A stretch of DNA of 64,000 bases from Bacillus sp. NTK071 (lineage in GTDB: Bacteria > Bacillota > Bacilli > Bacillales > Guptibacillaceae): NCBI RefSeq assembly GCF_017303315.1, contig NZ_JAFKOI010000013.1:1-64000 (forward strand), written 5' to 3'. The position numbers and the translations under genes were made by a program. Below the pieces are notes generated by a model that saw only the letters and a program-made list of their open reading frames with translations, had not been told where the DNA came from and ran no database searches. Shown here piece after piece: positions 54,234 to 63,539 of the stretch. Position 1 is the stretch's first letter; the number at the start of each line of letters is the position of its first letter.

Positions 54234-54326
54234 AGTCTGTTTTCGTAGAGATTGTCGCTTTAAAGTATTGATTACCTCTCTTTACAATCACTCACTAAAC
54301 AACAACAATCTGTAAGAAAAGAGACT
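54234..54326. repeat. MITE-like intergenic repeat, copy F
   Basis: Bounded by AGTCTGTTTTC and GAAAAGAGACT, the complementary base change C/G to T/A being present at both ends. Ends exactly where the BCCT terminator stem begins. Confidence 0.7.
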
Positions 54327-54364
54327 AAAAAAGACAATGAAGGAAATTCCTTCATTGTCTTTTT
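54327..54364 (-). terminator. terminator of the BCCT transporter gene
   Basis: AAAAAGACAATGAAGGAA/TTCCTTCATTGTCTTTTT, 18-bp stem. Confidence 0.9.
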
Positions 54365-54368
54365 TCTT

Positions 54369-55949
54369 TTATTTCGTAGCAGGTGCTGTCTGATCATCCG
54401 GATCAATTCCTGCTTTTTTTTCTTTACGTTTTTCTTTCTTAGGCTTTGGATCCTTTGCCACTAAATACTTTTCTTTCTTTAGTGCCTTGTAGAAGGAAAC
54501 AGTCATTAAGATCATGATGATCGAGAACGGCAGTGCGGCGAGAATAAGTACGTTCTGTAACGCTTGAAGACCGCCAGTATAAAGGAGAACTGCAGCCATA
54601 GCCGACTGTGTAATTCCCCATGTAAGCTTAACGCTCGTTCCAGGATTTAATGAACCGTATGTTGTTTGCATACCTAATACAAATGTAGCTGAGTCAGCCG
54701 ATGTAATAAAGAATGTTCCAATCAACGTAATCGCTACAATCGAGAGAACGATTCCAAGTGGATAGTTCTGGAAAGTACCGAACAATGACTCTTCAGTTGC
54801 AAGAGAGGCAATGTCTGCAATGCCTTGTTGCTGAATATTAATTGCAGATATACCAAATGTTGAGAACCATAGGAAACCAACGATTGAAGGAACTAGTAGA
54901 ACACCTACAAGAAATTCTCTAATGGTTCTTCCTCTTGACACACGTGCAATGAAAATACCAACGAATGGAGACCATGAAATCCACCATGCCCAATAGAAAA
55001 TCGTCCAGTTATTAATCCATTCACGGTTTTCTGGATTCAATGGTGCGATCCGGAAGCTCATAGCAACAAGATTCGCAAGGTAAGCTCCAAGCGTATCAGT
55101 AAAGATATTTAGAATATAAATTGTTGGTCCAAGGATAAACATAGCAAGGAAGAGAATTCCTGCTAGTCCTATATTAGCATTACTTAAGTACTTAATTCCT
55201 TTCCCGATTCCAGACCAGGCAGAAATCATAAATAGAACAGTTACAACGCCAATAATTACGAGTTGTGAGCTGAAACTATTCGGTATGTCAGTTAAAAACG
55301 AAAGACCACCATTAATTTGGACTGCCCCAAATCCGAGTGTTGTAGCAACCCCGATAATTGTAGCAAATACCGCTAGCGTATCAATCACCTTACCTAAAAG
55401 ACCATTAACACGTTCACCAAAGATTGGATAAAGGGTAGCACTAATTAGACCAGGACGGTCATGTCTAAATTTAAAGTAAGCTAGTACAAGTGCAACGATT
55501 GCATAAATAGCCCATGCGTGAATACCCCAATGGAAATAAGAATATTGCATCGCTTCTTTAATAGCAGCTGGTGTACCCGTTTCGGCTGTTGGTGCATTTC
55601 CTGCATAATGGGACATTGGTTCTGCTGTTCCCCAGAATACAAGGCCTATACCCATTCCAGCACTAAATAACATTGCGAACCAGCTAAGACGTGTAAATTC
55701 TGGCTTTTCATCCGCCTTACCAAGCTTAATTTTGCCATAAGGCGTGAAAATAATAAATATACAGAATATGACCAATAACGTAACAAGAATTAAATAATAC
55801 CACCCTAACTTATTTGAAATAAATGTTTGGGCAGTGGCGGTTATTGATTCTAGAGTCTCTGGAGACGCTGCTCCCCAGACCACCATAATTAAACTAATGA
55901 CCAACGTGCTCCAGAACACAGAAGATACTTTTTCTGTCATATACCTCAC
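54369..55949 (-). CDS. BCCT-family betaine/carnitine/choline transporter (OpuD-like)
   Basis: 526 residues, twelve membrane helices. The family signature is present: GMGIGLVFWGTAEPMSHY (about 95-112) and the helix-8 segment WTIFYWAWWISWSPFVGIFIARVSRGRTIRE. The charged C-terminal tail (KDPKPKKEKRKEKKAGIDPD) is typical of osmosensing members. It imports compatible solutes such as glycine betaine with Na+, expected in a salt-exposed Bacillus. Monocistronic. Confidence 0.95.
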   Translation of the reverse strand: MRYMTEKVSSVFWSTLVISLIMVVWGAASPETLESITATAQTFISNKLGWYYLILVTLLVIFCIFIIFTPYGKIKLGKADEKPEFTRLSWFAMLFSAGMGIGLVFWGTAEPMSHYAGNAPTAETGTPAAIKEAMQYSYFHWGIHAWAIYAIVALVLAYFKFRHDRPGLISATLYPIFGERVNGLLGKVIDTLAVFATIIGVATTLGFGAVQINGGLSFLTDIPNSFSSQLVIIGVVTVLFMISAWSGIGKGIKYLSNANIGLAGILFLAMFILGPTIYILNIFTDTLGAYLANLVAMSFRIAPLNPENREWINNWTIFYWAWWISWSPFVGIFIARVSRGRTIREFLVGVLLVPSIVGFLWFSTFGISAINIQQQGIADIASLATEESLFGTFQNYPLGIVLSIVAITLIGTFFITSADSATFVLGMQTTYGSLNPGTSVKLTWGITQSAMAAVLLYTGGLQALQNVLILAALPFSIIMILMTVSFYKALKKEKYLVAKDPKPKKEKRKEKKAGIDPDDQTAPATK

Positions 55950-56117
55950 CTCTACTTAAAATTATTTCTGTAATCGAATACAGTACAAAATAGTCCTTTT
56001 TTACCTCTATCTATTTATACCACTATAAAAAATGTCGAAACGCCAAATTTAAATTCTAAGTCTAATGACCTATATTGAACAAGCTTTTTTCGTGAAAATA
56101 GTTCCAATATGCCCTGA

Positions 56118-56405
56118 TTACTTTTTCCGTTTTCGTTCATTTGATTTCTTTGTCTTAACACTTTTCGTCCCCGGTTGCTTCTTAATCCATTTCAAATATC
56201 GTCGGATTTTGTCATCCTCTTTAAGTTTACTAATCGTATCCAATCTGATCGCAAGTTCTTGATTTGTATATAGCGCATGAACTTGCTTATGACACGGGAC
56301 GCAAAGGAGTGCCGTCGGTTTGAAGGTACCTCCCTCTTCTTTTGGGGTCAAATGATGGACGGTGCAATTCACTTCACTTCTGCCACAGAGCTCACACACA
56401 TCCAT
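56118..56405 (-). CDS. HNH-type small protein (YisB-like)
   Basis: 95 residues. Zinc/HNH pattern: CELCGRSEV (Cys pair), TVHHLTPKEEGGTFKPTALLCVPCHKQVHALYT (HH and CxxC...H). The HNH-nuclease-like core is close in length and layout to B. subtilis YisB. The C-terminus is strongly basic (KKQPGTKSVKTKKSNERKRKK), consistent with nucleic acid binding. GGAGGAGAG site before ATG. Nuclease activity not shown. Confidence 0.85.
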   Translation of the reverse strand: MDVCELCGRSEVNCTVHHLTPKEEGGTFKPTALLCVPCHKQVHALYTNQELAIRLDTISKLKEDDKIRRYLKWIKKQPGTKSVKTKKSNERKRKK

Positions 56406-56475
56406 TTAATCTCTCCTCCTATTTCTATTGTTTGTATCTTCCTCAATCAGTATGCAATCCTAATTTCAAAAGGAG

Positions 56476-56501
56476 AAAGCCTTCCAGTGAAGGAAGGCTT
56501 T
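56476..56501 (-). terminator. terminator of the SNF2 gene
   Basis: AAAGCCTTCC/GGAAGGCTTT just after the stop. Confidence 0.85.
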
Positions 56502-56505
56502 TGGG

Positions 56506-59500
56506 TTATATGCTTAAGATATCCTTGATCTCATCTTCTGATAAGCTTGATATCATGGTTTCTCCAGGTTGAATAACTTTCTCAATTAATTCTTTCTTTC
56601 TTTGCTGAAGCTCGTAAATTTTTTCTTCTATTGTACCTTGCGTAATCAGCCTCATCACTTGAACAACTTTCTTCTGTCCAATGCGATGTGCACGTCCGGC
56701 AGCTTGTTCTTCAACTGCTGGGTTCCACCACAGGTCATAAAGGATGACAGTATCTGCACCAGTTAAATTCAGACCGGTCCCTCCAGCCTTTAATGAAATT
56801 AGAAAAATCTCTTTCTCTCCGCCGTTAAATCGTTCTGTCATCTCCACTCGCTCTTTTGAAGGAGTTTGACCATCTAAATAAAAGACGGAATAGCCTAGGT
56901 CATTTAACTTCTGGTGAATAATTTTCAACATACTCGAAAACTGCGAGAAAATTAAGAGTCGCTTTTGATTTTCAATTGATGTCGTTACGATATCTAATAA
57001 CTGTTCAAGCTTACCTGATTGACCTTCATAATTCTCTACGAACAGTGAAGGATGACAGCAGAGCTGTCTCAAACGCGTCAGTCCAGCTAGAATCTTCATG
57101 CGGTTCTTCTGAAATCCTTCTCCAGCAAGGTTTTCTTTCGTTTCTTGCTGTATACGGTGAAGATAGCCGACATAAAGTTCCTTTTGTTGTTTCGTTAATT
57201 CGGATACTTGAACCGTCTCAATCTTATCAGGAAGCTCTTTCAAGACGTCTTTTTTCACCCGTCTTAGAATAAATGGTCGAACCATCCTTGAAATTCGCTC
57301 ATGTGGCAAGTTCCTGAATGCTGATTGATCAGGGAAAAAGCCTGGCATGATTGAATGGAAGAGTGCCCACAATTCATCAAGAGAGTTTTCAATCGGCGTC
57401 CCGCTCAGTGCAAAGCGTTTCTTAGCGCGAATTTGCCGAACAGCCTGAGATGTTTTGGTTGCGGGATTCTTAATTGCCTGGGCCTCATCAAGAATGACTG
57501 AATCAAATTCAATTGTTTCATAATGGGCAATATCCTGCCTGAGTGTTGGATAGGAAGTAATCCAGACATCTGGTTGTAGCCCCTGATTCAATAATTCCTT
57601 ACGCTCAATAGGAGTCCCTGTATTTACTTCGATCTGAAGCTCCGGTGCAAATTTCTCAAATTCCTTCTTCCAGTTATATATGAGCGATGCTGGAGCTATT
57701 ACAAGTGCAGTTGCATCAGGATTTTCATTCTTTTCTGATAATAAATAGGCGATGCTTTGAATGGTCTTTCCGAGCCCCATATCATCTGCAAGAATGCCTC
57801 CAAGCTGATAATAAGCGAGAGCTTTCAGCCATTGAAACCCCGTCATTTGATAAGTTCTTAGGTCTGCCTCTAACCCATCAGGTAGATCGAATTGTAGATC
57901 TTCAGGATGCTTCAGGCGAGAGACAAGCTCTCGAAATGCTTTACTGTATCTAGAAGCGTGCTTTCCACCACTAATCCGCTCATCTAGCTGTAATCCTCTA
58001 TATAACGGGAGATGCAGTTCCCCTCGATCAATATCTTTTTCTTTAATATTCAGGTCATCTAGCAATTGACCAACATGTTGAAAATCATCGTTTTCCATTG
58101 AAACAAAAGCACCATTAGGAAGACGATAGTAACGGTCTTTCTCAATTACAGCTTTCAGGATATTGGAAATCTCGTTTTGATCCAATCCTTTCATATCAAA
58201 GCTGACATCAAGAAAGTTCCCACTATTGTCCATATCAACCGATGTAACTGGAGAAGATGCTTCATCTAATAGCCACTCACGTGCGGATTCAGTTAGAAAA
58301 ACATCTGCAAGATCGTTAAGCTCTGGAATGGTCCAGTATAGGAAATCAAAAATTAAGGCTTCATCTTCAACATAAAGTTCACGTCCATTGAATTTAAGCG
58401 ACGCCTGTTCAATAAGAGACATGATCTTCTGTTCTTTTTCACTATCCCGAAGTATGATTCCATCTTGCTCGCTAACCATTCTAGTATCATCTTTAAACGG
58501 ATTAATAAGGTCTTCACCATACTCGTACTCAACTGTAACGAGAAGACGTACACCTTGTGCATTGACGTAGACTTTCGCTTGAAGCTCAGGGTTTACGATT
58601 TTCTCATTAATCTGCTCTGAGATGGTCACATCGCCCAGCTTCTTTAAGCCTGGAACCACCTGAGAAAGAAACGGTTCAATTTGATGTTGAGATATCGAAA
58701 GATCACTCTTTCTAGCTGAGTTACGGAAATTCGAAAGATCTTTAAGAAGAGCTTGTTGCTGTTTACTTAACTTATATAAGTTCTCTTCATGGAACAGCCA
58801 ACCATATGTTGGAAAATAAGCAGCTGCTTGGAAACCATTTAAATCCAAAACATAATCGGTCTCTCGTTCCTCAATCTTAAACGAAAACGGCAATTTTCCT
58901 TCATAAACCCCAATTTCTTCGTAGAGTGTGCGATTATATTCAAATCGAATTGTTCTCTCCTGCTTAAGCAGCTCATTTAGAAACTCGTTGGCTGTAAGAG
59001 GTGGTAGAATCAATTCTCGATTCTCTGTAAAACGCCCCCAATTGTCAGGTAAATCTAAATAAACCTTTTCGTTTCTTCTAATTGATAAGAGCATTTGGAG
59101 AAGAGGTTCATCAAGTTCGTGAAAGTGGTGTTCCTCCGGCTCATAGCTGAATTTCTTTGTAAACATATACGATTCTTCATCAAGGATTGCATCAAGAAAG
59201 GATCGGATATCTTTTACGACATATAAGCGATTAACACCTACTTTTAACTCAATCGTCCACGGAGAATCCCCTCGAGACTTTCGAAGAGAAGGGTAAGAAC
59301 TTGCTTTAAGCGTAAATTCTACTTTAAGCTCATCAGACCTCATCCTAGAGCGATTGACGTCAGGTTGATAATCCCCTAGAACTTGTATCAGTTGACTGGT
59401 TTCATAATAGCTACGTACGGGCTTTGCAACTGGTTTATCGCTTTCTTTCTCTTCAGGCGGACCATTCTCACTAATGGCAATCAGTACAGCTGCCAGGTGT

Positions 59501-59751
59501 TTACATGTGCCATATGTTTCGAATGCAGCGCATTCACATGAGCCGAACCAATTATCACCTAGCAACTCAATTAACACGCTGTAGTCTAAACTTCCGTTAA
59601 CGTATGCCCGGTACGACTGATCGTTTTCATCATATGTAAGCTCAGATACTCTCCCGCTCTGATAATAAGTAAGTCCTCTTTGATAAAAACTTACGGGAAA
59701 ACGTTCTTTAATTTCGCTTTTTGTAAACATCGAAAAATGGTTCATATCCAC
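56506..59751 (-). CDS. SNF2-family helicase with SWIM zinc finger
   Basis: 1,081 residues. An N-terminal SWIM finger (CECAAFETYGTCKH, about 74-87), a long middle region of bacterial SNF2-associated type, then the SNF2 motor: Walker A ADDMGLGKTIQS, DEAQ box VILDEAQAIKN, FALSGTPIENS, and helicase C-terminal FSQFSSMLKII, LISLKAGGTGLNLTGAD, AAGRAHRIGQ. Resembles Bacillus YwqA-type translocases; target unknown. DNA or RNA-polymerase remodelling is inferred from the family. Monocistronic. Confidence 0.93.
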   Translation of the reverse strand: MDMNHFSMFTKSEIKERFPVSFYQRGLTYYQSGRVSELTYDENDQSYRAYVNGSLDYSVLIELLGDNWFGSCECAAFETYGTCKHLAAVLIAISENGPPEEKESDKPVAKPVRSYYETSQLIQVLGDYQPDVNRSRMRSDELKVEFTLKASSYPSLRKSRGDSPWTIELKVGVNRLYVVKDIRSFLDAILDEESYMFTKKFSYEPEEHHFHELDEPLLQMLLSIRRNEKVYLDLPDNWGRFTENRELILPPLTANEFLNELLKQERTIRFEYNRTLYEEIGVYEGKLPFSFKIEERETDYVLDLNGFQAAAYFPTYGWLFHEENLYKLSKQQQALLKDLSNFRNSARKSDLSISQHQIEPFLSQVVPGLKKLGDVTISEQINEKIVNPELQAKVYVNAQGVRLLVTVEYEYGEDLINPFKDDTRMVSEQDGIILRDSEKEQKIMSLIEQASLKFNGRELYVEDEALIFDFLYWTIPELNDLADVFLTESAREWLLDEASSPVTSVDMDNSGNFLDVSFDMKGLDQNEISNILKAVIEKDRYYRLPNGAFVSMENDDFQHVGQLLDDLNIKEKDIDRGELHLPLYRGLQLDERISGGKHASRYSKAFRELVSRLKHPEDLQFDLPDGLEADLRTYQMTGFQWLKALAYYQLGGILADDMGLGKTIQSIAYLLSEKNENPDATALVIAPASLIYNWKKEFEKFAPELQIEVNTGTPIERKELLNQGLQPDVWITSYPTLRQDIAHYETIEFDSVILDEAQAIKNPATKTSQAVRQIRAKKRFALSGTPIENSLDELWALFHSIMPGFFPDQSAFRNLPHERISRMVRPFILRRVKKDVLKELPDKIETVQVSELTKQQKELYVGYLHRIQQETKENLAGEGFQKNRMKILAGLTRLRQLCCHPSLFVENYEGQSGKLEQLLDIVTTSIENQKRLLIFSQFSSMLKIIHQKLNDLGYSVFYLDGQTPSKERVEMTERFNGGEKEIFLISLKAGGTGLNLTGADTVILYDLWWNPAVEEQAAGRAHRIGQKKVVQVMRLITQGTIEEKIYELQQRKKELIEKVIQPGETMISSLSEDEIKDILSI

Positions 59752-59869
59752 ATCACTTCAATTCCAATGGTAGTAGTAACCTTCATTATACAATTTTCCA
59801 CATCTTCTTCAAAATATGAAGCAATCCAAGATGCAGATTAGCCGATTTAATTTCTTAAACATTGTTCCT

Positions 59870-59955
59870 TTGGTACAAAACGGTTAATTCCCGCTCCAGA
59901 CCAGCTAAGTATGACTTTCTTATCCTATAAAAACTCAAGTATAGAGTCTTTTTAT
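59870..59955. repeat. MITE-like intergenic repeat, copy H (degenerate)
   Basis: GGTTAATTCCCGCTCCAGAC then CAGCTAAGTATGACTTT; recognisable core only, ends lost. Confidence 0.45.
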
Positions 59956-60020
59956 AAATTCGACTTCTAATTTTTAGAGAATGGACATGTATTTAGAATG
60001 TAGCTTCTTTTAATGGAAAA

Positions 60021-60136
60021 GCTCTTTTCTAAAAGATTGTTGCTTTTGAATCAATCATTGAATTAACCACATTTAGCAGATTGGAGCGGAAATCACCACT
60101 CTCTATTTTTATTACAACAATGTCTACGAAGAGTGC
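60021..60136. repeat. MITE-like intergenic repeat, copy G (inverted)
   Basis: Starts GCTCTTTTCTAAAAGATTGT, contains GATTGGAGCGGAAATCACC (core reversed), and ends ACAACAATGTCTACGAAGAG. Near-consensus copy upstream of the LysE gene. Together with copy H it makes up most of the 59752-60198 gap. Confidence 0.8.
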
Positions 60137-60198
60137 CAATGAAAAGCTCTCCTCCATATACGAATGAAGCTGACAGGCTGAAAAGGAGAATGATCCTC

Positions 60199-60837
60199 AT
60201 GTTTGAAATAGCGATTGCACACATTGTTCTCGGCTTATCGATTGCTGCCCCACTTGGTCCAATAAATATTGAAATTATGAAACGCGGGATCCATAAGGGC
60301 TTTTGGTCTTCACTCTTTGTAGGTGCTGGTGGAATGAGCGCTGATCTCTTGCTTATGTATTTAATGTTCTTCGGATTGGCTGCTTTTGTTCAGGTGACTT
60401 ATGTACAGGTTTCCCTATTAATTCTAGGTGCAATCATTTTAACACTTTCCGGCATTCAAGGATGTATATCTAAGGTAAGTCTTGATGAAGAAAAAGATAA
60501 GGACCAATCCGGGCTTTTTTCTTCCTATGCTGCTGGATTTATGATTGCTGCATTTAACCCTATGAATTTGCTGTTCTGGCTTGGTATCTATGGGTCTGTT
60601 CTTAGTGTTTCTCTTCAGCAGCCAGACAAATGGCAGGCTTTCTTCTTGTCAGCCCTTGTCTTTATCGGCATCGGGCTATGGAATGTGAACTTATGTATGA
60701 CCGTCCATTTCGGGAAATCGCTCATGAAACCCCGCACGCTCCGCGCCATTAGTATAACCGCTAGTCTTGTATTGCTTTTCTTTGGCTTACGGTTTGGGTA
60801 CCTTGCTGCTGAAATGATTTTTGTAGCCTCTAAATAG
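60199..60837 (+). CDS. LysE/RhtB-family amino-acid exporter
   Basis: 212 residues with six membrane helices and the family motif LGLSIAAPLGPINIEIMKRGIHKGFWSSLFVGAG (about 10-43). Exports amino acids or related metabolites. The ATG at 60199 lies 10 bp from AAAAGGAG; the ATG at 60190 is only 1 bp away and further upstream starts lack a site. Monocistronic. Confidence 0.88.
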   Translation: MFEIAIAHIVLGLSIAAPLGPINIEIMKRGIHKGFWSSLFVGAGGMSADLLLMYLMFFGLAAFVQVTYVQVSLLILGAIILTLSGIQGCISKVSLDEEKDKDQSGLFSSYAAGFMIAAFNPMNLLFWLGIYGSVLSVSLQQPDKWQAFFLSALVFIGIGLWNVNLCMTVHFGKSLMKPRTLRAISITASLVLLFFGLRFGYLAAEMIFVASK

Positions 60838-60885
60838 TATGTTCCCTTCTACTATAAATAGAGCGTCTACAACTCGCAAACGCCC

Positions 60886-61080
60886 TCAACTGAAATAAAC
60901 GTAAGCGGCAATTCCTGCAACTGCAAGGATGCCAACAAATAAATAAATAGCAGATATCGTCACGGTTGTATTCTTAGCTTTCTTACCATATCCTGGATCG
61001 CTTTTACCCGCAACCATCAATGTACCAATCATAATCATAATAAGAAAAATAATAATAAGAGTCGTTGCAACCTTTATCAT
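60886..61080 (-). CDS. small two-helix membrane protein, 64 aa
   Basis: Two hydrophobic helices (about 5-23 and 42-63) joined by a basic loop GKSDPGYGKKAKN. AGGAGGGGTAAAA precedes the ATG. Similar small proteins in Bacillus are sometimes annotated as possible BshB3-associated proteins in bacillithiol synthesis; that match is from memory and weak. No neighbour context. Confidence 0.7.
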   Translation of the reverse strand: MIKVATTLIIIFLIMIMIGTLMVAGKSDPGYGKKAKNTTVTISAIYLFVGILAVAGIAAYVYFS

Positions 61081-61370
61081 TTTTACCCCTCCTCAATTCC
61101 CATCATACACTGACTTTAGGTCGTAAGGAACCTGTAAAAATACTAAACGATTGTAACGCTAGTAAAAATGTTTTCACTGTTACTTAACAGAGAAAGATAC
61201 GTATACCTATGAATAGAGGTGACGATGCCTGATCTGTTACGAAGCAGTGGATTGAAGAGAATGAAAAGTAAGTTCTAGTGTGGATGAAGTAGATATACGT
61301 TTCTTAGAATCACTATTTAACGTTGAAAGGAACCCTCCATTAAATCAAGAGTCCCTCTTTCAATATCCTT

Positions 61371-62372
61371 TTAGAGATGAGGTAAATCATTTTTAGCTAC
61401 AACTTTACCGATCGTTTTGCCTGACTCTAAACGGGTGTGAGCATCACCAATTGTGCTGAACTTGAAGATTTCTTCATCTAATATTGGTTTAATGGCACCG
61501 TGCTCAACCATATTGGCGACTCGTGATAGTATCTCTCCGTGGTGCTCTCTACCTTCATTTGTGAGCATTGGAATGAGCATTAATACACCATGATAAGTTG
61601 CGCTTTTCACGTAAAGTGGTGTCATATCATGTTCGCCACTTCCTACAATACAAGCAACCTGTCCACCGTTTTTAACTGCTTGAAATGATTTCTCCATGTT
61701 ATCTCCACCTACAGTATCAAACACAACATCGAATCCTTTTCCATCTGTGTATTGATTAACATACTCTTCAACAGACGTTTCCTTATAGTTAATAGCGTAA
61801 TCTGCTCCAAGGTCTTTACCCATTTTCATTTTTTCAGAAGTAGATGCTGTGGTGTATACAATTGCACCAAGTGATTTTGCAAGTTGAATCGCGATATGCC
61901 CAACACCACCTGTTGCACCATGAATGAGAACATTTTGTCCAGGCTGGACATTAATTCGATCAACCAGAGCTTCCCATGCTGTAATGGATACAAGTGGCAA
62001 AGCAGCTGCTTCTTCCATTGAAAGATTTTGTGGTTTTACCGCTACTAGCTTTTGATCAACAATCATATGTTCACAGAGAGCACCGCTTAGCCCTTGCACT
62101 CCACCTGCACAAGCGTAAACCTCATCGCCAACTTCAAAATTACTCCCGTCATACACTTCCTCAACAATCCCAGCTACATCACCATGTAGGATGGCAGGAA
62201 ATTCTGGTGCAAAGGCTTCTGCTACACCAGATCGAATTTTGAGATCTACAGGGTTCACACTCGTTGCTTTCACATTAATTTTAATTTCGCCTGGTTTTAA
62301 TCCTCTTAACTTAATATCCTCTACGTTAAATTGGTTAGCTGATCCAAATTCTCGAATGACCGCTGCTTTCAT
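61371..62372 (-). CDS. zinc-type/quinone oxidoreductase of the MDR superfamily, NADP-dependent
   Basis: 333 residues: GroES-like N-terminal domain (KAAVIREFGSANQF, TSVNPVDLKIRSG, HGDVAGIVEEV), Rossmann domain with VLIHGATGGVGHIAIQLAKSLGA (about 148-170), and no structural-zinc Cys cluster, pointing to the quinone/enone reductase branch rather than zinc alcohol dehydrogenases. AAGGAGGAAATATCTTT before ATG. Substrate unknown. Confidence 0.9.
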   Translation of the reverse strand: MKAAVIREFGSANQFNVEDIKLRGLKPGEIKINVKATSVNPVDLKIRSGVAEAFAPEFPAILHGDVAGIVEEVYDGSNFEVGDEVYACAGGVQGLSGALCEHMIVDQKLVAVKPQNLSMEEAAALPLVSITAWEALVDRINVQPGQNVLIHGATGGVGHIAIQLAKSLGAIVYTTASTSEKMKMGKDLGADYAINYKETSVEEYVNQYTDGKGFDVVFDTVGGDNMEKSFQAVKNGGQVACIVGSGEHDMTPLYVKSATYHGVLMLIPMLTNEGREHHGEILSRVANMVEHGAIKPILDEEIFKFSTIGDAHTRLESGKTIGKVVAKNDLPHL

Positions 62373-62755
62373 AAAGATATTTCCTCCTTCTATTATTTAA
62401 ACTCAAAGCTTAGGCTTGCCTCCACTTAAATCTTCCCTCATATCTTTTCAAACAAACAGGTATTGCATTTCATTTTTATGACAACACTTCTTGATACAGC
62501 CGGTCATTATCTTTTCATTAAGAAGATGCTGTCAGGTGACCGGCTGTACCATGGCAAGTCATTGCAAAAGCCCTTCTCATCTTATGAGAAGGGCTTTTGC
62601 AATTTGAATTGGCAATGAAGCTCTAGAGGTATTACACCTCCAGTAACTCTTATGGCAATCCACATGCTTGCACATCCTTTCATTTCCCTAAATTACATCA
62701 CCAAAAAGCTAGTAGCATAAGCTACTCACTATTAGGTAGTTTGATCGAACGATAA
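62373..62755. other. intergenic region with two strong palindromes
   Basis: No gene seen. ACAGCCGGTCA (62496-62506) pairs with TGACCGGCTGT (62535-62545), with an inner ATCTT/AAGAT. ATTGCAAAAGCCCTTCTCAT (62559-62578) pairs with its 20-bp complement (62582-62601). The second lacks a T-run on either side. AGTAGC/GCTACT at 62711-62726 with a T-run is the AHSA1 gene terminator. Confidence 0.6.
62711..62726 (-). terminator. terminator of the AHSA1 gene
   Basis: AGTAGC/GCTACT followed by AGCTTTTTGG on the minus strand. Confidence 0.75.
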
Positions 62756-63274
62756 CTAAAGAATGTCATCTAAATAGCTTTCTAGTTGATCGAAAGTTCC
62801 ATTAAACCCCTGTTTGATCTGTTCCCTGGCAGCATCAAATGTTTGATTTTCTTCTTCTGATCCGTTAAGAGGAGTCCCCCTAATGATTAAATTCGTTGTA
62901 CTATCTTGTTCTAAGAATGTTAGGATATTTTGTATTTCTAGTGGCCATGATGCGCTAAACGGTGCACGAACCCTTTCCCCTACCGAATTTGAAAATGAGC
63001 TTACAAAAATGAGCTTTTTTGGCGCATCAATTTCCTTGAACTGAAACCTTCCCCACATCTCCATCCCCTCTGGTGACCGTTGCTTATAAAGAAAGATGCC
63101 ATCAGAGCGAAGATCGTATTGGGTAACATGCAATTCAAAGCCTCTAGGTCCCCACCACTGCTCTAAGTGTTCTCGACTTGTCCACGCTGCATACAGCAGT
63201 TCGCGAGGCACATCAAAGGTTCGTTTGATGACTAACTCAGTACGTTCTTTTTGAAAGTCAGACTTGATTCCCAT
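62756..63274 (-). CDS. SRPBCC/AHSA1-domain protein
   Basis: 172 residues with the START-like AHSA1 pattern: RTFDVPRELLYAAWTSREHLEQWWGPRGFE near the N-terminus and the C-terminal DAAREQIKQGFNGTFDQLESYL. A small cytoplasmic ligand-binding fold; ligand and role unknown. The ATG at 63274 is 6 bp from AAGGAGG; the ATG two codons upstream overlaps that site. Confidence 0.9.
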   Translation of the reverse strand: MGIKSDFQKERTELVIKRTFDVPRELLYAAWTSREHLEQWWGPRGFELHVTQYDLRSDGIFLYKQRSPEGMEMWGRFQFKEIDAPKKLIFVSSFSNSVGERVRAPFSASWPLEIQNILTFLEQDSTTNLIIRGTPLNGSEEENQTFDAAREQIKQGFNGTFDQLESYLDDIL

Positions 63275-63441
63275 CTTCATCCTCCTTAATGAATGATACT
63301 ACTAATCTCATCATTCATATGGTTAGCACTATCTTTCAAGAATTCTGCACAAGTGGTGTATTTCCTTTACATACAACCATTATGTTCAAAATACATTTCG
63401 CATAGCTTCTAATAAACAGAAAGAAAAAATGAGAAAATTTG

Positions 63442-63507
63442 TTGAATTTTGTCATAACTTTGTATATGATACTGTTAACCTCATAATCTAGATAGTTAAC
63501 TGTTAAC
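63442..63507 (+). promoter_or_regulatory. sinI-like promoter with three GTTAAC boxes
   Basis: TTGAAT (63442-63447), 17-bp spacer, TATGAT (63465-63470). GTTAAC then occurs at 63474, 63495 and 63502, i.e. at and just after the predicted start of transcription, with 21- and 7-bp steps. Likely repressor operator. Confidence 0.55.
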
Positions 63508-63539
63508 GTCAAACATTCAGAAAAAAGGGGGAATGTTAT

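Noticed and set aside
61227-61391. Plus-strand frame reading VDEVDIRFLESLFNVERNPP and a 17-codon frame starting MPDLLRSSG
   Set aside because: The first has no ribosome binding site and overlaps the end of the oxidoreductase gene; the second is very short. Possible relic only, not listed as genes.
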